52,965 bases of DNA from Gammaproteobacteria bacterium (GCA_016882265.1 VGVB01000015.1:1-52965), one strand, 5' to 3'; counted from the stretch's first letter, positions 18,006-28,091 are shown. Notes: generated by a model not told the origin, from the sequence alone. Program-made: numbers and translations.

Positions 18006-18853
18006 CGGCGCCGTCCCTGGGCCGCGGCATGCTGCGGCGGTTCGCGTGCAACCGCGGCGCGGTGGCGAGCCTGGCGCTGCTGCTGCTGCTCGGCGGCGTG
18101 GCCCTCGTCGGTCCGGCGCTGCTCGGCCGGCCGCCGGGGTGGATCGACTGGGAACATGTGGCAGTGGCGCCGTTCACGGCCGCCGGTCACTGGCTCGGCA
18201 CCGACCGGCTGGGGCGCGACCTGCTGGTGCGCACGCTGCATGGCCTGCGCGTGTCGCTGGCGATAGCGCTCGCGGCCACGCTGGTCAGCCTGCTGGTCGG
18301 CGTGAGCTGGGGCGCGGTCGCGGGCTACCTGCGCGGGCGGGTGGACACGCTGCTGATGCGCATCGTCGATGTGCTGTACGCGCTGCCACAGGTGTTCTTC
18401 GTGATCGTCCTGACCGTCGCCTGCGGCCGCAGTCCGCTGACGCTGCTGATCGCGATCGCAGCGTTCGGCTGGCTGACGACCGCGCGCATCGTGCGGGCGC
18501 AGGCGCTGGCGCTGCGCGAGCGCGAGTTCATCGCGGCCGCGATCGTCGGCGGCGCCGGCCCGGTGCGCATCATCGCCCGCCATGTCGTGCCGAACCTGCT
18601 CGGGCCGGTGGTCGTCTACGCGACATTGCTGATCCCGCAGGCGATCCTCGTCGAGAGTTTCCTGAGTTTCCTCGGTATCGGCGTGCAGCAGCCGCTGGCG
18701 AGCCTCGGCAATCTGATCGCGGACGGCGCCGCGGAAATGCAGACCGCGCCGTGGCTGCTGCTCGTGCCGGGGGGCTGCCTCGTGCTGCTGGTCGCGGTCT
18801 GCAACTTCCTCGGCGACGGTCTGCGCGACGCGCTGGACCCACAGGATTCCTGA
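18002..18853 (+). CDS. Oligopeptide/dipeptide-type ABC transporter permease (OppC/DppC family)
   Basis: The 283-aa permease has an N-terminal OppC_N helix (about 23-42), the HWLGTDRLGRDLLVRTLHGLRVSL signature, YALPQVFFVIVL, and the coupling EAA region AAIVGGAGPVRIIARHVVPNLLGPVVV, ending VCNFLGDGLRDALDP. It forms a heterodimer with the preceding permease. It is followed after 1 nt by the ATPase gene. Confidence 0.9.
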   Translation: MTAPSLGRGMLRRFACNRGAVASLALLLLLGGVALVGPALLGRPPGWIDWEHVAVAPFTAAGHWLGTDRLGRDLLVRTLHGLRVSLAIALAATLVSLLVGVSWGAVAGYLRGRVDTLLMRIVDVLYALPQVFFVIVLTVACGRSPLTLLIAIAAFGWLTTARIVRAQALALREREFIAAAIVGGAGPVRIIARHVVPNLLGPVVVYATLLIPQAILVESFLSFLGIGVQQPLASLGNLIADGAAEMQTAPWLLLVPGGCLVLLVAVCNFLGDGLRDALDPQDS

Positions 18854-18854
18854 G

Positions 18855-19640
18855 ATGGCACTGCTCTCGATCCGCGACCTCGCGGTGCGCTTTGCGGGCG
18901 CGCCGGATGCCGCGGGCGCCGTGGCGGGGGTGAGTCTCGAGGTGGACGCCGGGGAATGCGTCGCTCTCGTCGGGGAGAGCGGTTCCGGCAAGAGCCAGTT
19001 GCTGCTCGCCTGTCTGGGACTGCTCGCTGCGGGCGGCCGGGCGAGCGGCTCGGCACGATTCGACGGCCGGGAACTGCTCGGCGCCGATGGTGCCGCGGCG
19101 CGGCAGCGCGGCCGCGGCATCGGGCTCGTCTTCCAGGACGCAACCGGCAGCCTGACTCCGCACCGTCGCATCGGCACGCTGCTGGCGGAGGTGGCGGTGG
19201 CCGCGCGCGGCTGCCCGGCAGCGCAGGCGCGGCAGGAAGTCGGACACATGCTGGAGCGCGTCCGCCTGCCCGACCCGGCGCGCTGGTCGCGCGCGTATCC
19301 GCACGAACTGTCCGGCGGCATGCGCCAGCGTGTGGCGCTGGCCGCGGCCCTGATGGCCCGGCCGCGGCTGCTGTTCGCCGACGAGCCGACGACGGCGCTC
19401 GACCCGACCGTGCAGGCCGGCGTGATCGCACTGCTCGACGAGTTACGGCAGGATACCGGCATGGCGGTGCTGCTGGTCACGCATGATCTTGGCGTCGCGG
19501 CGGCGCTCGCGAGCCGGATCGCCGTGCTGCGCGCCGGCCGCATCGTCGAGTCCGCGGCGACGGCGACGCTGCTGCGGAATCCGCGGCATCCCTACAGCGC
19601 CGAATTGCTGGCCGCGCTGGCCGGCGGTGCGTGCGCATGA
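18855..19640 (+). CDS. ABC transporter ATPase, OppD/DppD family, short form
   Basis: The 261-aa ATPase has Walker [10 protein letters not shown] (about residues 40-48), Q-loop [16 protein letters not shown], signature [19 protein letters not shown], Walker [14 protein letters not shown] and the H-loop [13 protein letters not shown]. It ends right after the [14 protein letters not shown] motif and so lacks the C-terminal oligopeptide/dipeptide extension of typical OppD/DppD (about 330 aa). No second ATPase (OppF) follows; it must homodimerise or pair with one encoded elsewhere. The stop overlaps recO as ATGA. Confidence 0.88.
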   Translation: MALLSIRDLAVRFAGAPDAAGAVAGVSLEVDAGECVALVGESGSGKSQLLLACLGLLAAGGRASGSARFDGRELLGADGAAARQRGRGIGLVFQDATGSLTPHRRIGTLLAEVAVAARGCPAAQARQEVGHMLERVRLPDPARWSRAYPHELSGGMRQRVALAAALMARPRLLFADEPTTALDPTVQAGVIALLDELRQDTGMAVLLVTHDLGVAAALASRIAVLRAGRIVESAATATLLRNPRHPYSAELLAALAGGACA

Positions 19641-20368
19641 GCACGCCGCGGCGGGTCCGGCACGAACCGGCCTGGCTGCTGCACCACCGGCCGTGGAGCG
19701 AAACCGGGCGCATTCTCGAGCTGCTGACCCGCGACTACGGGCGGGTCACGCTGTTTGCGCGCGGTGCGCGCGGTCCGGCGGCACGGCTGCGCGGGCTGCT
19801 GCAGCCGTTCGTGCCGCTGCTGGTGTGCTGGAGCGGGCGCGCCGACGGCGGTACGCTGACCGGCGCCGAAAGCGGCGGGTCGCCGCCGGCGCTGGCGCCG
19901 GATCGGCTGATGAGCGGCTTCTACCTGAACGAGCTGCTGCTGCGGCTGCTGCCGCGCGAGGAGCGGCACGAGCGCATCTGCGACGGCTACGGCGCGACGC
20001 TCGGCGCACTGGCCGGCGGGCCGCCGGCGCCGGCACTGCGCCGCTTCGAACTGCTGCTGCTGGCGGAGCTCGGTTACGGGCTGGAACTCGCGCACGAGGC
20101 CGAGAGCGGGGCGGCACTGGACCCGGATCGGCATTATCATTTCCAGCCGGGGCGGGGGCTGCTGGCGGTACGCGATGCGGCGCCGGCGGCCACGGCGCTG
20201 GGCGGGCGCGAGCTGCTCGCCGTCGCCGCCGGAGTTCTGGACGATGCCGCCACACTCGCCGCGGCGCGGCACGTGCTGCGCGCGGCGCTCGGTCACTGTC
20301 TCGACGGTCGCGGCCTGCGCAGCCGCGAAGTCATGCTGGCACTGAGCCGGCTGGAGCGGAACGCGTGA
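19637..20368 (+). CDS. recO: DNA repair protein RecO
   Basis: This 243-aa mediator protein helps RecR load RecA onto SSB-coated single strands and anneals complementary strands. It has the N-terminal OB-fold with [36 protein letters not shown], and the helical C-domain with [30 protein letters not shown] sequence. The recO-pdxJ-acpS order is the conserved gammaproteobacterial one. The ATG at 19637 overlaps the ABC ATPase stop, and the gene ends in a GTGA overlap with pdxJ. Confidence 0.93.
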   Translation: MSTPRRVRHEPAWLLHHRPWSETGRILELLTRDYGRVTLFARGARGPAARLRGLLQPFVPLLVCWSGRADGGTLTGAESGGSPPALAPDRLMSGFYLNELLLRLLPREERHERICDGYGATLGALAGGPPAPALRRFELLLLAELGYGLELAHEAESGAALDPDRHYHFQPGRGLLAVRDAAPAATALGGRELLAVAAGVLDDAATLAAARHVLRAALGHCLDGRGLRSREVMLALSRLERNA

Positions 20369-21102
20369 ATCCCGGTTCCATCGCACTCGGTGTCAACATC
20401 GACCATGTCGCGACGCTGCGCCAGGCACGAGGTGGTCACTCGCCCGATCCACTGCTGGCGGCGCTGCTGGCGGAGCAGGCCGGCGCCGACGGTATCACGC
20501 TGCATCTGCGCGAGGATCGCCGGCACATCCAGGATCGCGACGTGCAGGTTCTGCGCGGCGCGCTGCAGACGCGCATGAACCTGGAGATGGCCGCGACCAC
20601 CGCCATGCTGGAGCTGGCGGTCGGCGTCCGCCCGGACGCTGTCTGCCTGGTGCCGGAACGGCGCGCCGAGCTGACCACTGAGGGTGGCCTGGACGTCCTG
20701 GCCCAGGAGGCGACGATCGCCGAGGCCTGCCAGCGGCTGACGGGGGCGGGTGTGCGCGTGGCGCTGTTCATCGATCCTGAACCAGCGCAGGTCGAAGCTG
20801 CGGTCCGGGCCGGAGCCGCTGCGGTCGAACTGCACACCGGTGCCTACGCCGGCGCGCGCGGGGCCGGCCAGGCGGCCGCACTCGCGCGGCTCGTGGCGGC
20901 CGCGCGCCATGCCGCGGGCTGCGGACTGATCGTGCATGCCGGCCACGGACTCGACTTCCACAACGTGCAGCCGGTGGCGGCGATTCCGGCAGTTGTCGAA
21001 CTGAACATCGGCCATGCACTGATCGCGCGGGCGATCTTCAGCGGACTGCCGGCGGCGGTGGTGGAAATGAAGCGGCTGATGCAGGCGGCCCGCCCCGCAT
21101 GA
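20365..21102 (+). CDS. pdxJ: Pyridoxine 5'-phosphate synthase
   Basis: PdxJ makes pyridoxine 5'-phosphate from deoxyxylulose 5-phosphate and 1-amino-acetone-3-phosphate. The 245-aa TIM barrel shows [17 protein letters not shown], the [17 protein letters not shown] block, [40 protein letters not shown] and [15 protein letters not shown]. The start is GTG at 20365 in a GTGA overlap with recO; it matches the family N-terminus. Confidence 0.96.
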   Translation: MNPGSIALGVNIDHVATLRQARGGHSPDPLLAALLAEQAGADGITLHLREDRRHIQDRDVQVLRGALQTRMNLEMAATTAMLELAVGVRPDAVCLVPERRAELTTEGGLDVLAQEATIAEACQRLTGAGVRVALFIDPEPAQVEAAVRAGAAAVELHTGAYAGARGAGQAAALARLVAAARHAAGCGLIVHAGHGLDFHNVQPVAAIPAVVELNIGHALIARAIFSGLPAAVVEMKRLMQAARPA

Positions 21103-21482
21103 TCTTCGGTATCGGCACCGATGTCGTGCGCATCGAGCGCATTGCCGCGACCTGGGAGCGCTTCGGTGATCACTTCGTCGAGCGGCTGCTGCTGCCCGAG
21201 GAGCTGGCGTTGTTCGATCGGCAGCGACGGCCGGCGCGGTTTCTCGCCATGCGCTTCGCGGCCAAGGAGGCCATTGCCAAGGCGCTCGGCACCGGCTTTG
21301 CGCACGGCATCTGGGTCCGCGACGTCGGTTTTCTGGCCAACGCGCGCGGCCGGCCAGAGGTGGTGTTCTCGGCGCGCGGCCGCGCCGTTGCGGATCAGCT
21401 CGGCGCCGGCGAGGGCCACGTCAGCCTGACCGACGAGGCCGGGCTGGTCGTCGCGGTTGCGGTGCTGATGCGGCGGCCGTGA
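21099..21482 (+). CDS. acpS: Holo-[acyl-carrier-protein] synthase
   Basis: This 127-aa 4'-phosphopantetheinyl transferase activates ACP. It has the magnesium-binding Asp8 in [12 protein letters not shown] and the [20 protein letters not shown] motif with its catalytic Glu, and ends [23 protein letters not shown] overlap with pdxJ and GTGA overlap with the exonuclease gene. Confidence 0.96.
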   Translation: MIFGIGTDVVRIERIAATWERFGDHFVERLLLPEELALFDRQRRPARFLAMRFAAKEAIAKALGTGFAHGIWVRDVGFLANARGRPEVVFSARGRAVADQLGAGEGHVSLTDEAGLVVAVAVLMRRP

Positions 21483-22264
21483 GCGCTCCGCTGCACTGCC
21501 TGGTATTCGACATCGAGACGGTGCCGGACGTGGCCCTCGGCCGCCGGTTGCTGGGGCTGGACGGCGCCGACGACCGGACCGTGGCCGCGGCGATGTTCGC
21601 GCGCCGCGCCGCCGAGACCGGCAGTGAATTCCTGTCGTTCGAGCAGCACCGCGTGGTCGCGATCAGCGCGGCCCTGCGCAGCGGCGACCAGTGGCAGTTG
21701 TGGAGCATCGGCAGCGAGGACAGTCCGGAGGAGGAGCTGCTGCGGCGCTTCTTCGGCGGCCTCGAACGGGTGCGGCCGACCCTGGTGTCGTGGAACGGTT
21801 CCGGCTTTGATCTGCCGGTGCTGCATTACCGCATGCTGCGGCATGGCATCGCCGCGCCGGTGTACTGGGATACCGGAGAGCTCGACCGTGATTTCCGCTG
21901 GAACAACTACCTGAACCGCTATCACGCGCGGCATCTCGACCTGATGGATGTCCTGTCCGGTTATCAGGCCCGCGGGCGCGCCGGGCTCGATCGCGTCGCG
22001 GCGCTGCTCGAACTGCCCGGCAAGCTGGGCATGAGCGGCGAGAAGGTCTGGGACGCCTGGTGCGAAGGGCGCATTGCCGCGATCCGCGCCTACTGCGAGA
22101 CGGATGTGCTGAACACCTATCTCGTCTACCTGCGCTTCGAGCTGCTGCGCGGGCATCTCGATGCCGCGGGGCTGGCCGCCGAGACGGGGCGGGTGCGCGC
22201 CTGGCTCGCGACCCGGCCGGAACCGCACTGGCAGGAATTCGCCTCGGCCTGGACCGCGGTTTGA
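21479..22264 (+). CDS. Predicted 3'-5' exonuclease (PolB exonuclease-like, DEDD family)
   Basis: The 261-aa protein carries the DEDD exonuclease motifs: LVFDIETVPD (Asp11 and Glu13), SWNGSGFDLPVLHYR, HLDLMDVLSGY, and the C-terminal YCETDVLNTYLVYLR. It belongs to the group of predicted exonucleases related to the proofreading domain of family B DNA polymerases. The start is GTG in a GTGA overlap with acpS. Lying in a recO-containing operon suggests a nucleic-acid processing role; substrate unknown. Confidence 0.88.
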   Translation: MSAPLHCLVFDIETVPDVALGRRLLGLDGADDRTVAAAMFARRAAETGSEFLSFEQHRVVAISAALRSGDQWQLWSIGSEDSPEEELLRRFFGGLERVRPTLVSWNGSGFDLPVLHYRMLRHGIAAPVYWDTGELDRDFRWNNYLNRYHARHLDLMDVLSGYQARGRAGLDRVAALLELPGKLGMSGEKVWDAWCEGRIAAIRAYCETDVLNTYLVYLRFELLRGHLDAAGLAAETGRVRAWLATRPEPHWQEFASAWTAV

Positions 22265-23571
22265 GAGCAGCGGCGCTGCCGGAGCGGGTGCGCATCGACG
22301 ACCTCGATCAGGCGGGCCGCGGCATCGCGCACGTCGACGGCAAGACGGTATTCGTCGCCGGCGCGCTGCCGGGGGAGCAGGTCCGGATCGCGCGCACGCG
22401 CCACCGCCGCCGGCACGACGAGGCGGCCATCGTCGAGCTGCTCGAGGCCTCGCCCGAGCGCGTGTCGCCGCGCTGCGCACACTTCGGCGTCTGCGGCGGC
22501 TGCGCGCTGCAACACCTCGCGCCGGCGGCGCAGCTTGCCAGCCGCCAGCGGCAGGTGGCTGAGACGCTGGCCCGCATCGGCGGCGTGCAGCCGGAGACGT
22601 GGCTGCCGCCGCTGACCGGTCCGGTGTGGGCCTACCGGCGGCGGGCGCGGCTCGGCTGTCGCTGGGTGGTGAGGAAGGGGCGCGTGCTGGTCGGATTCCG
22701 CGAGCGCGAGAGTCCGCTGCTCGCCGATCTGACGCGTTGCGAGACCCTGGTCGAGCCGGTCGGCGGCCTGCTCCGGCCGCTGGCGGAGCTGATCGGCGGG
22801 CTGGCGATTCGCGACCGCGTCGCCCAGATCGAGGTGGCGGGCGGCGACGAGGCCATCGCACTGGTGCTGCGTGTGCTGGCAGAGCCGGGGCCGGATGACC
22901 GCGCACGGCTGCGGGAATTTGCCGCACGCTGGCAGATCGGTTTCTGGCTGCAGCCCGGGGGACTCGAGACCGTCCGGCCGCTGGAACCCGATCCGCCGCC
23001 ACTCCGCTACGCGCTGCCCGGGCTCGCGGCCGGGATCGAATTCCAGCCGACTGACTTCGTCCAGGTCAATGCGGCGGTCAACGCGACCCTGGTCGAGCGG
23101 GCCGCCGCGCTGCTGCAGCCTGGGCCGGCCGACCGGGTGCTCGACCTGTTCTGCGGACTCGGCAATTTCAGCCTGCCACTGGCGCTGCGCGCCGGCCGGG
23201 TCACCGGCGTCGAGGGCGACGCCGCCCTCGTGGCGCGGGCGCGCAGCAACGCCGCCCGCAACGGCCTCGACAACGTCGACTTTCACCTCGCTGACCTCTC
23301 CGCACCCGCTGCCGATTCCGGCTGGGCGCGGCAGCGTCACGACCTCGTCCTGCTGGACCCGCCGCGGGCCGGCGCACGCGAAGTGCTGCCGCTCGCAGCC
23401 GCCGGGCGGCCGCGCCGGATCGCCTACGTGTCCTGCCACCCCGGCACGCTGGCGCGCGACGCGGCGGTTCTGGTCGGGCAATATGGCTACCGTCTGGTCG
23501 CAGCGGGCATCCTGGACATGTTTCCGCATACCGCGCACGTCGAGACGATCGCCGTTCTCGATCCGTCCTGA
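22261..23571 (+). CDS. rlmD: 23S rRNA (uracil-1939-C5)-methyltransferase RlmD
   Basis: The 436-aa TrmA/RumA-family enzyme has an N-terminal TRAM domain (VRIDDLDQAGRGIAHVDGKTVFV), four [4Fe-4S] cysteines (72, 78, 81 in CAHFGVCGGCALQH and Cys160), the SAM motif LDLFCGLGNFSLPLA, LLDPPRAGA, and the catalytic Cys392 in YVSCHPGTLARD. The start is a TTG at 22261 overlapping the previous stop as TTGA; it keeps the TRAM domain complete. A GTG nine codons later is an alternative but has no better ribosome binding site. Confidence 0.93.
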   Translation: MRAAALPERVRIDDLDQAGRGIAHVDGKTVFVAGALPGEQVRIARTRHRRRHDEAAIVELLEASPERVSPRCAHFGVCGGCALQHLAPAAQLASRQRQVAETLARIGGVQPETWLPPLTGPVWAYRRRARLGCRWVVRKGRVLVGFRERESPLLADLTRCETLVEPVGGLLRPLAELIGGLAIRDRVAQIEVAGGDEAIALVLRVLAEPGPDDRARLREFAARWQIGFWLQPGGLETVRPLEPDPPPLRYALPGLAAGIEFQPTDFVQVNAAVNATLVERAAALLQPGPADRVLDLFCGLGNFSLPLALRAGRVTGVEGDAALVARARSNAARNGLDNVDFHLADLSAPAADSGWARQRHDLVLLDPPRAGAREVLPLAAAGRPRRIAYVSCHPGTLARDAAVLVGQYGYRLVAAGILDMFPHTAHVETIAVLDPS

Positions 23572-23580
23572 GGGGCGCTC

Positions 23581-24627
23581 ATGACGCTCGGGCCGCTGAT
23601 GGTGGACCTGCAGGGCGTGGCCCTCGAACCGGAGGAGCGCGAATTCCTCGTCCATCCGCTGGTCGGCGGCGTGCTCCTGTTCACTCGTAATTACGACAGC
23701 CCGCCGCAGCTCGCCCGGCTGGTCGATTCGATCCACGAGCTGCGCACACCGGCGTTGCTCGTCGCCGTCGATCAGGAAGGCGGGCGCGTGCAGCGTTTCC
23801 GGGATGGGTTCACGCGGCTGCCGCCGCCGCGTCTGGTCGGGCATCGCTATGACCTCGACCGCAGCGCCGGACTGCGGCTCGCGCGCCAGCTCGGCTGGCT
23901 GATGGCGGCGGAGCTGCGCGCGACCGGCGTCGACCTGTCGTTGGCACCGTGCGTGGACCTCGACTATGGCCTCAGCCAGGTGATCGGCGATCGCGCCTGG
24001 CATCGTCGCGCCGAAGCCGTCGCCGAGCTGGCGACGGCGTACCTGTTCGGCATGCGCGAGGCCGGCATGGCCGCGGTCGCGAAACATTTCCCGGGCCACG
24101 GCGCCGTCAGCGCGGATTCGCACGTCGCCCTGCCGGTGGACCGGCGCGAGTGGAGTGAACTCGAGACCGATCTGCTGCCGTACCGGCGGCTGACTGCCAA
24201 CGGCCTCCCGGCGGTGATGGTGGCGCACGTCGTCTGCGCGCAGGTGGACGCGCTGCCGGCCAGCCTGTCCGCGCGCTGGGTGCGCGACTGCCTGCGCGGC
24301 CAGTTGCACTTCCAGGGTGCGGTGTTCACCGACGACCTGTCGATGGCGGGCGCGGCCGCCGGCGGTGACATCATCGCGCGCGCCCGGCTTGCGCTGGCGG
24401 CTGGCTGCGACATGCTGCCGGTCTGCAACGACCGCGCAGCGGTACGGGCGCTGCTCGCCGGGCTGCTGCCGGGTGGCGCGGATCCGGTCAGCGCGCTGCG
24501 GCTCGCGCGCCTGCACGGCCGGCCGCCGCCGGGCGACGGTGCGCTGCGCGACCACCCGCAGTGGCAGGAGTGCGCCGCGGCCGCGGCGCAGTGCTTCGAG
24601 GCCGAGACGCTTCAGTTCGAGGGCTGA
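23581..24627 (+). CDS. nagZ: Beta-N-acetylhexosaminidase (GH3, peptidoglycan recycling)
   Basis: The 348-aa cytoplasmic glycosidase removes GlcNAc from GlcNAc-anhydromuropeptides. It has VDQEGGRVQRF, the KHFPGHGAVSADSHVALP loop with the Asp179/His181 dyad, and the nucleophile Asp in FTDDLSMAGA (about 251). ATG follows GAGGGG-type sequence 10 nt after rlmD. Its last 16 nt overlap the 3' end of mfd on the other strand. Confidence 0.95.
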   Translation: MTLGPLMVDLQGVALEPEEREFLVHPLVGGVLLFTRNYDSPPQLARLVDSIHELRTPALLVAVDQEGGRVQRFRDGFTRLPPPRLVGHRYDLDRSAGLRLARQLGWLMAAELRATGVDLSLAPCVDLDYGLSQVIGDRAWHRRAEAVAELATAYLFGMREAGMAAVAKHFPGHGAVSADSHVALPVDRREWSELETDLLPYRRLTANGLPAVMVAHVVCAQVDALPASLSARWVRDCLRGQLHFQGAVFTDDLSMAGAAAGGDIIARARLALAAGCDMLPVCNDRAAVRALLAGLLPGGADPVSALRLARLHGRPPPGDGALRDHPQWQECAAAAAQCFEAETLQFEG

Positions 24628-27600
24628 GCCGCGGCCGGTGCACCGAGTTCGCCGAGCAGCCACGCCGCACGGGCGAGACGGGCGGGGCCGTCTGCGTCCT
24701 GGAGCGTGAAGCGCAGGCGCTGCGGTCCATCCATCCGGTACTGCCGTGGATCGCCCTGCATCAGGCGGATGACGCGCGCCGGATCGACCTGGTGATCGGC
24801 CGCGAACTCGACCAGCCCGGCATTCGGACCGAGCTGCAGGCGGCGGATGCCGAGCTGCCGCGCGAGCAGACGCAGGCCGTGCACGTCGAACAGCGCCAGC
24901 CCCGGCGGCGGCAGCGGCCCGAAGCGGTCGATCAGCTCGGCCCGCAGGTCGTCGAGGGCCGCGCTGGTCGGGGCCGCGGCGATGCGCCGGTAGAGCTGCA
25001 GGCGCAGCGGCACGTCCGGGACGTAGTCGTCGGGCAGCAGCGCCGGCAGATTCAGTTCGATCTCCGGACCGGCGTGCAGTGGCCTGGCCAGTTCCGGCTC
25101 GCGGCCCGCGCGCAGCGCCTGCACCGCGCGTTCCAGCAGCTCGAGGTACAGGCCGATTCCGATCTCCTCGATCTGGCCGCTCTGTTCCTCGCCGAGCAGT
25201 TCGCCGGCGCCGCGGATCTCGAGATCGTGAGTGGCGAGCGTGAAGCCGGCGCCGAGCTCCTCGAGGGCCTCGATCGCTTCCAGGCGCTTGACCGCATCGG
25301 CCGGCAGCGCGGCGCGCGGCGGCGCGATCAGGTAGGCGAAGGCGCGGTGGTGCGAGCGACCGACGCGGCCGCGCAACTGGTGCAACTGCGCGAGCCCGAG
25401 CCGGTCGGCGCGCTCGATCAGGATCGTGTTCGCGGTCGGCACGTCGATGCCGGACTCGATGATCGTCGTGCACACGAGAATCTCGAAGCGCCGGTGGTAG
25501 AAATCGACCATCAGCCGCTCGAGGTCGCGCTCGCACATCTGGCCGTGGCCGACGCGGATCGTGGCCTCGGGCACCAGCCGGCGCAGCATGGCGGCGCGCT
25601 GCTCGATGCCCTGCACGGTGTTGTGCACGAAGTACACCTGGCCGCCGCGCCGCAGCTCGCGCAGGCAGGCCTCGCGGACCAGCGGGTCGCTCCACTCGCA
25701 GACGAAGGTCTCGATCGCGACCCGCCCGGCCGGCGGGGTCGTCAGCAGCGACAGGTCGCGCAGTCCGCCGAGCGCCAGGTTCAGCGTGCGCGGGATCGGC
25801 GTCGCGGTCAGCGTCAGCGTGCTGACGTCGGCGCGAAGCTGCCGCAGCCGCTCCTTGTGGCCGACCCCGAAGCGGTGTTCTTCGTCGACGATCACGAGCG
25901 CGAGGTCGCGGAAGGCGACGTCGCGCTGCAGCAGGCGGTGCGTGCCGATCACGATGTCGACGCGGCCGGCGGCGAGATCGGCCAGCACTACCCGTTGCTC
26001 AGCGGCACTGCGGAACCGCGACAGGTTCTCGATGCGGATCGGCCAGTCGGCGCAGCGGTCGGCGAAGGTCTGGCTGTGCTGCTGGGCGAGCAGCGTGGTC
26101 GGCACGAGCACGGCCACCTGGCCGCCGGCCTGGACGGCGGCGAAGGCGGCGCGCAACGCGATCTCCGTCTTGCCGAAGCCGACGTCGCCGCAGACCACGC
26201 GATCCATGATCCGGCCGGAGCGCAGCTCAGCGAGCACCGCCTCGATCGCATCGCGCTGGTCGGCGGTCTCCTCGAACGGAAAACCGCCGGCGAAGGCGGC
26301 GACGGCGGCGGCATCGAACTCGAGAATCCGTCCCGCGCGGGCGGCGCGCCGCGCGTACAGGTCGAGCAGCTCCGCCGCGACATCGCGCAGCTTCTCCGCG
26401 GCGCGGCGCCGCGCGCGCGCCCATTGCTCGGTGCCGAGCCGGTGCAGCGGTGCGGTGTCAGGCGAGCCGCCGGTATAGCGCGCGACGCGATCGACAGCAT
26501 GGACCGGCACATAGAGCAGGTCGCCGCCGGCGTACTCGAGCACCAGGAACTCAGCCGGCGCGCCTTCGACCTGCATGACACGCAGGCCGCGATAGCGGCC
26601 GACCCCGTATTCCTCGTGGACCACCGGGGCGCCGGGCGCCAGCGCGATCAGCTCGCCGAGGATCGCAGCGGGCGCGCGCTCGGCCCGCCGGCGGCGGCGC
26701 TCCTGGCGGGCGCGTTCGCCGAACAACTGATCCTCGGCCACGAGCTGCAGCGCCGGTTGGCGCAGTCGCAGGCCACGCACGTCGGCCGCAACGGCAAGAG
26801 CGAACCGGGTGGTGGCCGCGGCAAATCCGGACCAGTCGGTGACCGGCTCCGGCACGCGGCCGGCGGCCCGCAACTGGGCGAGCAGGACCTCGCGCCGGCC
26901 CGGCGAGTCAGCGAGCAGCAGCACGCGCTCCCGGCCGGTGTCGAGCAGGGCGAGGAGTGCCGCGAGTGGCGTCGCGGCGCGTGGATCCACGCGCAGCTCC
27001 GGCGGGGGCTCGGTGCCGAAATTGTGGTACGGGCCCGGGCTGGCCAGCGGTTCGACCTTGTGGGCCATCGCCAGCACGCGCGGCTGGAGGGCGAGACGCG
27101 CGTTCGATTCCGCCGCGGGCAGGAACGCCTCGGCCGGTTCGAGCAACGGCCGTTCGCGGTCGTGCCGGCGGTCGTCGTAGCGGGCCGTGATCTCGGACCA
27201 GGCCAGCGGCAGCGAACGCTCGAGATCCACGGTGTCGACGATCAGCGCTGCCGCTGGCAGGTAGTCGGCGAGCGCGTCCGTGTGCGCGAAGAACAGCGGC
27301 AACCAGGCCTCGATGCCGGCCGGCGCATGGCCGGCGCTGACGGCGCGGTAGACCGGACACTGCTGCGGATCCCCCTCGAAGCGCTCGCGCCAGTGGCCGC
27401 GGAACAGGGCGATCGCCTCCGGCGAGGTCGGGAACTCCCGCGCCGGCAGCAGCGCAAGCTGCTCGACGAATTCGCGGGAGCGCTGGTCCTCCGGATCGAA
27501 GGCGCGGATGCTCTCGATCTCGTCATCGAACAGGTCGAGACGCAACGGCCGTTCGGCACCGGCGGGATACAGGTCGACCACTGAGCCGCGGATCGCGAGC

Positions 27601-28091
27601 TCGCCCGGGCTGCGCACCTGGCTGACGTGGACGTAGCCCGCGAGCGCGAGCCGCGCGCGCAGCGCGGCGAGGTCGAGGCGCTCGCCCCGGCGCAGGTCGA
27701 AGCTGTGCGCGGCGATGAAGCGCCGCGGCGGCAGGCGGCCGAGCAGCACGGCCTGCGTCGTGACCACGATGCCATGCGTCAGTTCCGGCATGGCGGCCAG
27801 GGCCCGCAGCCGTTCCGACACCAGGTCGGGATGCGGCGAAAACGGGTCGTAGGGCAAGGTCTCGTGATCGGGCAGCGCCAGCAGGGGCAACTCCGGCGGC
27901 GCAAAGAAGCGCAGTTCCGCCAGAAACTGGTCGGCAGCGCGGCCGCTGGCGGTGACGACGAGGATCGGCCCGCCCGCGCGGCGCGCCGCTTCGACCAGCA
28001 CCAGCGCGAGCGCGCTGCCGTACAGCTCGCCCCAGCACAGCCTGGAGCCGGCCGCGGGCAGTGGGACGTCGATCAGAGGCGCTGGCTGCAT
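24612..28091 (-). CDS. mfd: Transcription-repair coupling factor
   Basis: This 1159-aa SF2 translocase removes RNA polymerase stalled at DNA damage and recruits UvrA. Domains in order are: a UvrB-like N-terminal region (about 1-350, with LPDHETLPYDPFSPH), the RNAP-interacting CarD-like domain (about 485-550, VVHEEYGVGRYRGL), the helicase with Walker A GDVGFGKTEIA (635-645), DEEH box, TATPIPRTL and QLRGRVGRS, and the C-terminal TRCF domain. The ATG is at 28091. The end overlaps the nagZ stop region by 16 nt. Confidence 0.96.
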   Translation of the reverse strand: MQPAPLIDVPLPAAGSRLCWGELYGSALALVLVEAARRAGGPILVVTASGRAADQFLAELRFFAPPELPLLALPDHETLPYDPFSPHPDLVSERLRALAAMPELTHGIVVTTQAVLLGRLPPRRFIAAHSFDLRRGERLDLAALRARLALAGYVHVSQVRSPGELAIRGSVVDLYPAGAERPLRLDLFDDEIESIRAFDPEDQRSREFVEQLALLPAREFPTSPEAIALFRGHWRERFEGDPQQCPVYRAVSAGHAPAGIEAWLPLFFAHTDALADYLPAAALIVDTVDLERSLPLAWSEITARYDDRRHDRERPLLEPAEAFLPAAESNARLALQPRVLAMAHKVEPLASPGPYHNFGTEPPPELRVDPRAATPLAALLALLDTGRERVLLLADSPGRREVLLAQLRAAGRVPEPVTDWSGFAAATTRFALAVAADVRGLRLRQPALQLVAEDQLFGERARQERRRRRAERAPAAILGELIALAPGAPVVHEEYGVGRYRGLRVMQVEGAPAEFLVLEYAGGDLLYVPVHAVDRVARYTGGSPDTAPLHRLGTEQWARARRRAAEKLRDVAAELLDLYARRAARAGRILEFDAAAVAAFAGGFPFEETADQRDAIEAVLAELRSGRIMDRVVCGDVGFGKTEIALRAAFAAVQAGGQVAVLVPTTLLAQQHSQTFADRCADWPIRIENLSRFRSAAEQRVVLADLAAGRVDIVIGTHRLLQRDVAFRDLALVIVDEEHRFGVGHKERLRQLRADVSTLTLTATPIPRTLNLALGGLRDLSLLTTPPAGRVAIETFVCEWSDPLVREACLRELRRGGQVYFVHNTVQGIEQRAAMLRRLVPEATIRVGHGQMCERDLERLMVDFYHRRFEILVCTTIIESGIDVPTANTILIERADRLGLAQLHQLRGRVGRSHHRAFAYLIAPPRAALPADAVKRLEAIEALEELGAGFTLATHDLEIRGAGELLGEEQSGQIEEIGIGLYLELLERAVQALRAGREPELARPLHAGPEIELNLPALLPDDYVPDVPLRLQLYRRIAAAPTSAALDDLRAELIDRFGPLPPPGLALFDVHGLRLLARQLGIRRLQLGPNAGLVEFAADHQVDPARVIRLMQGDPRQYRMDGPQRLRFTLQDADGPARLARAAWLLGELGAPAAAQPSN

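Noticed and set aside
22126..25695. 1189-codon minus-strand open frame across rlmD and nagZ
   Set aside because: Shadow of rlmD and nagZ, both of which have diagnostic catalytic motifs on the plus strand.
24561..27584. 1007-codon plus-strand open frame opposite mfd
   Set aside because: Antisense of mfd; Gln/Arg/Ala-rich without motifs. Mfd on the minus strand has all its helicase motifs.
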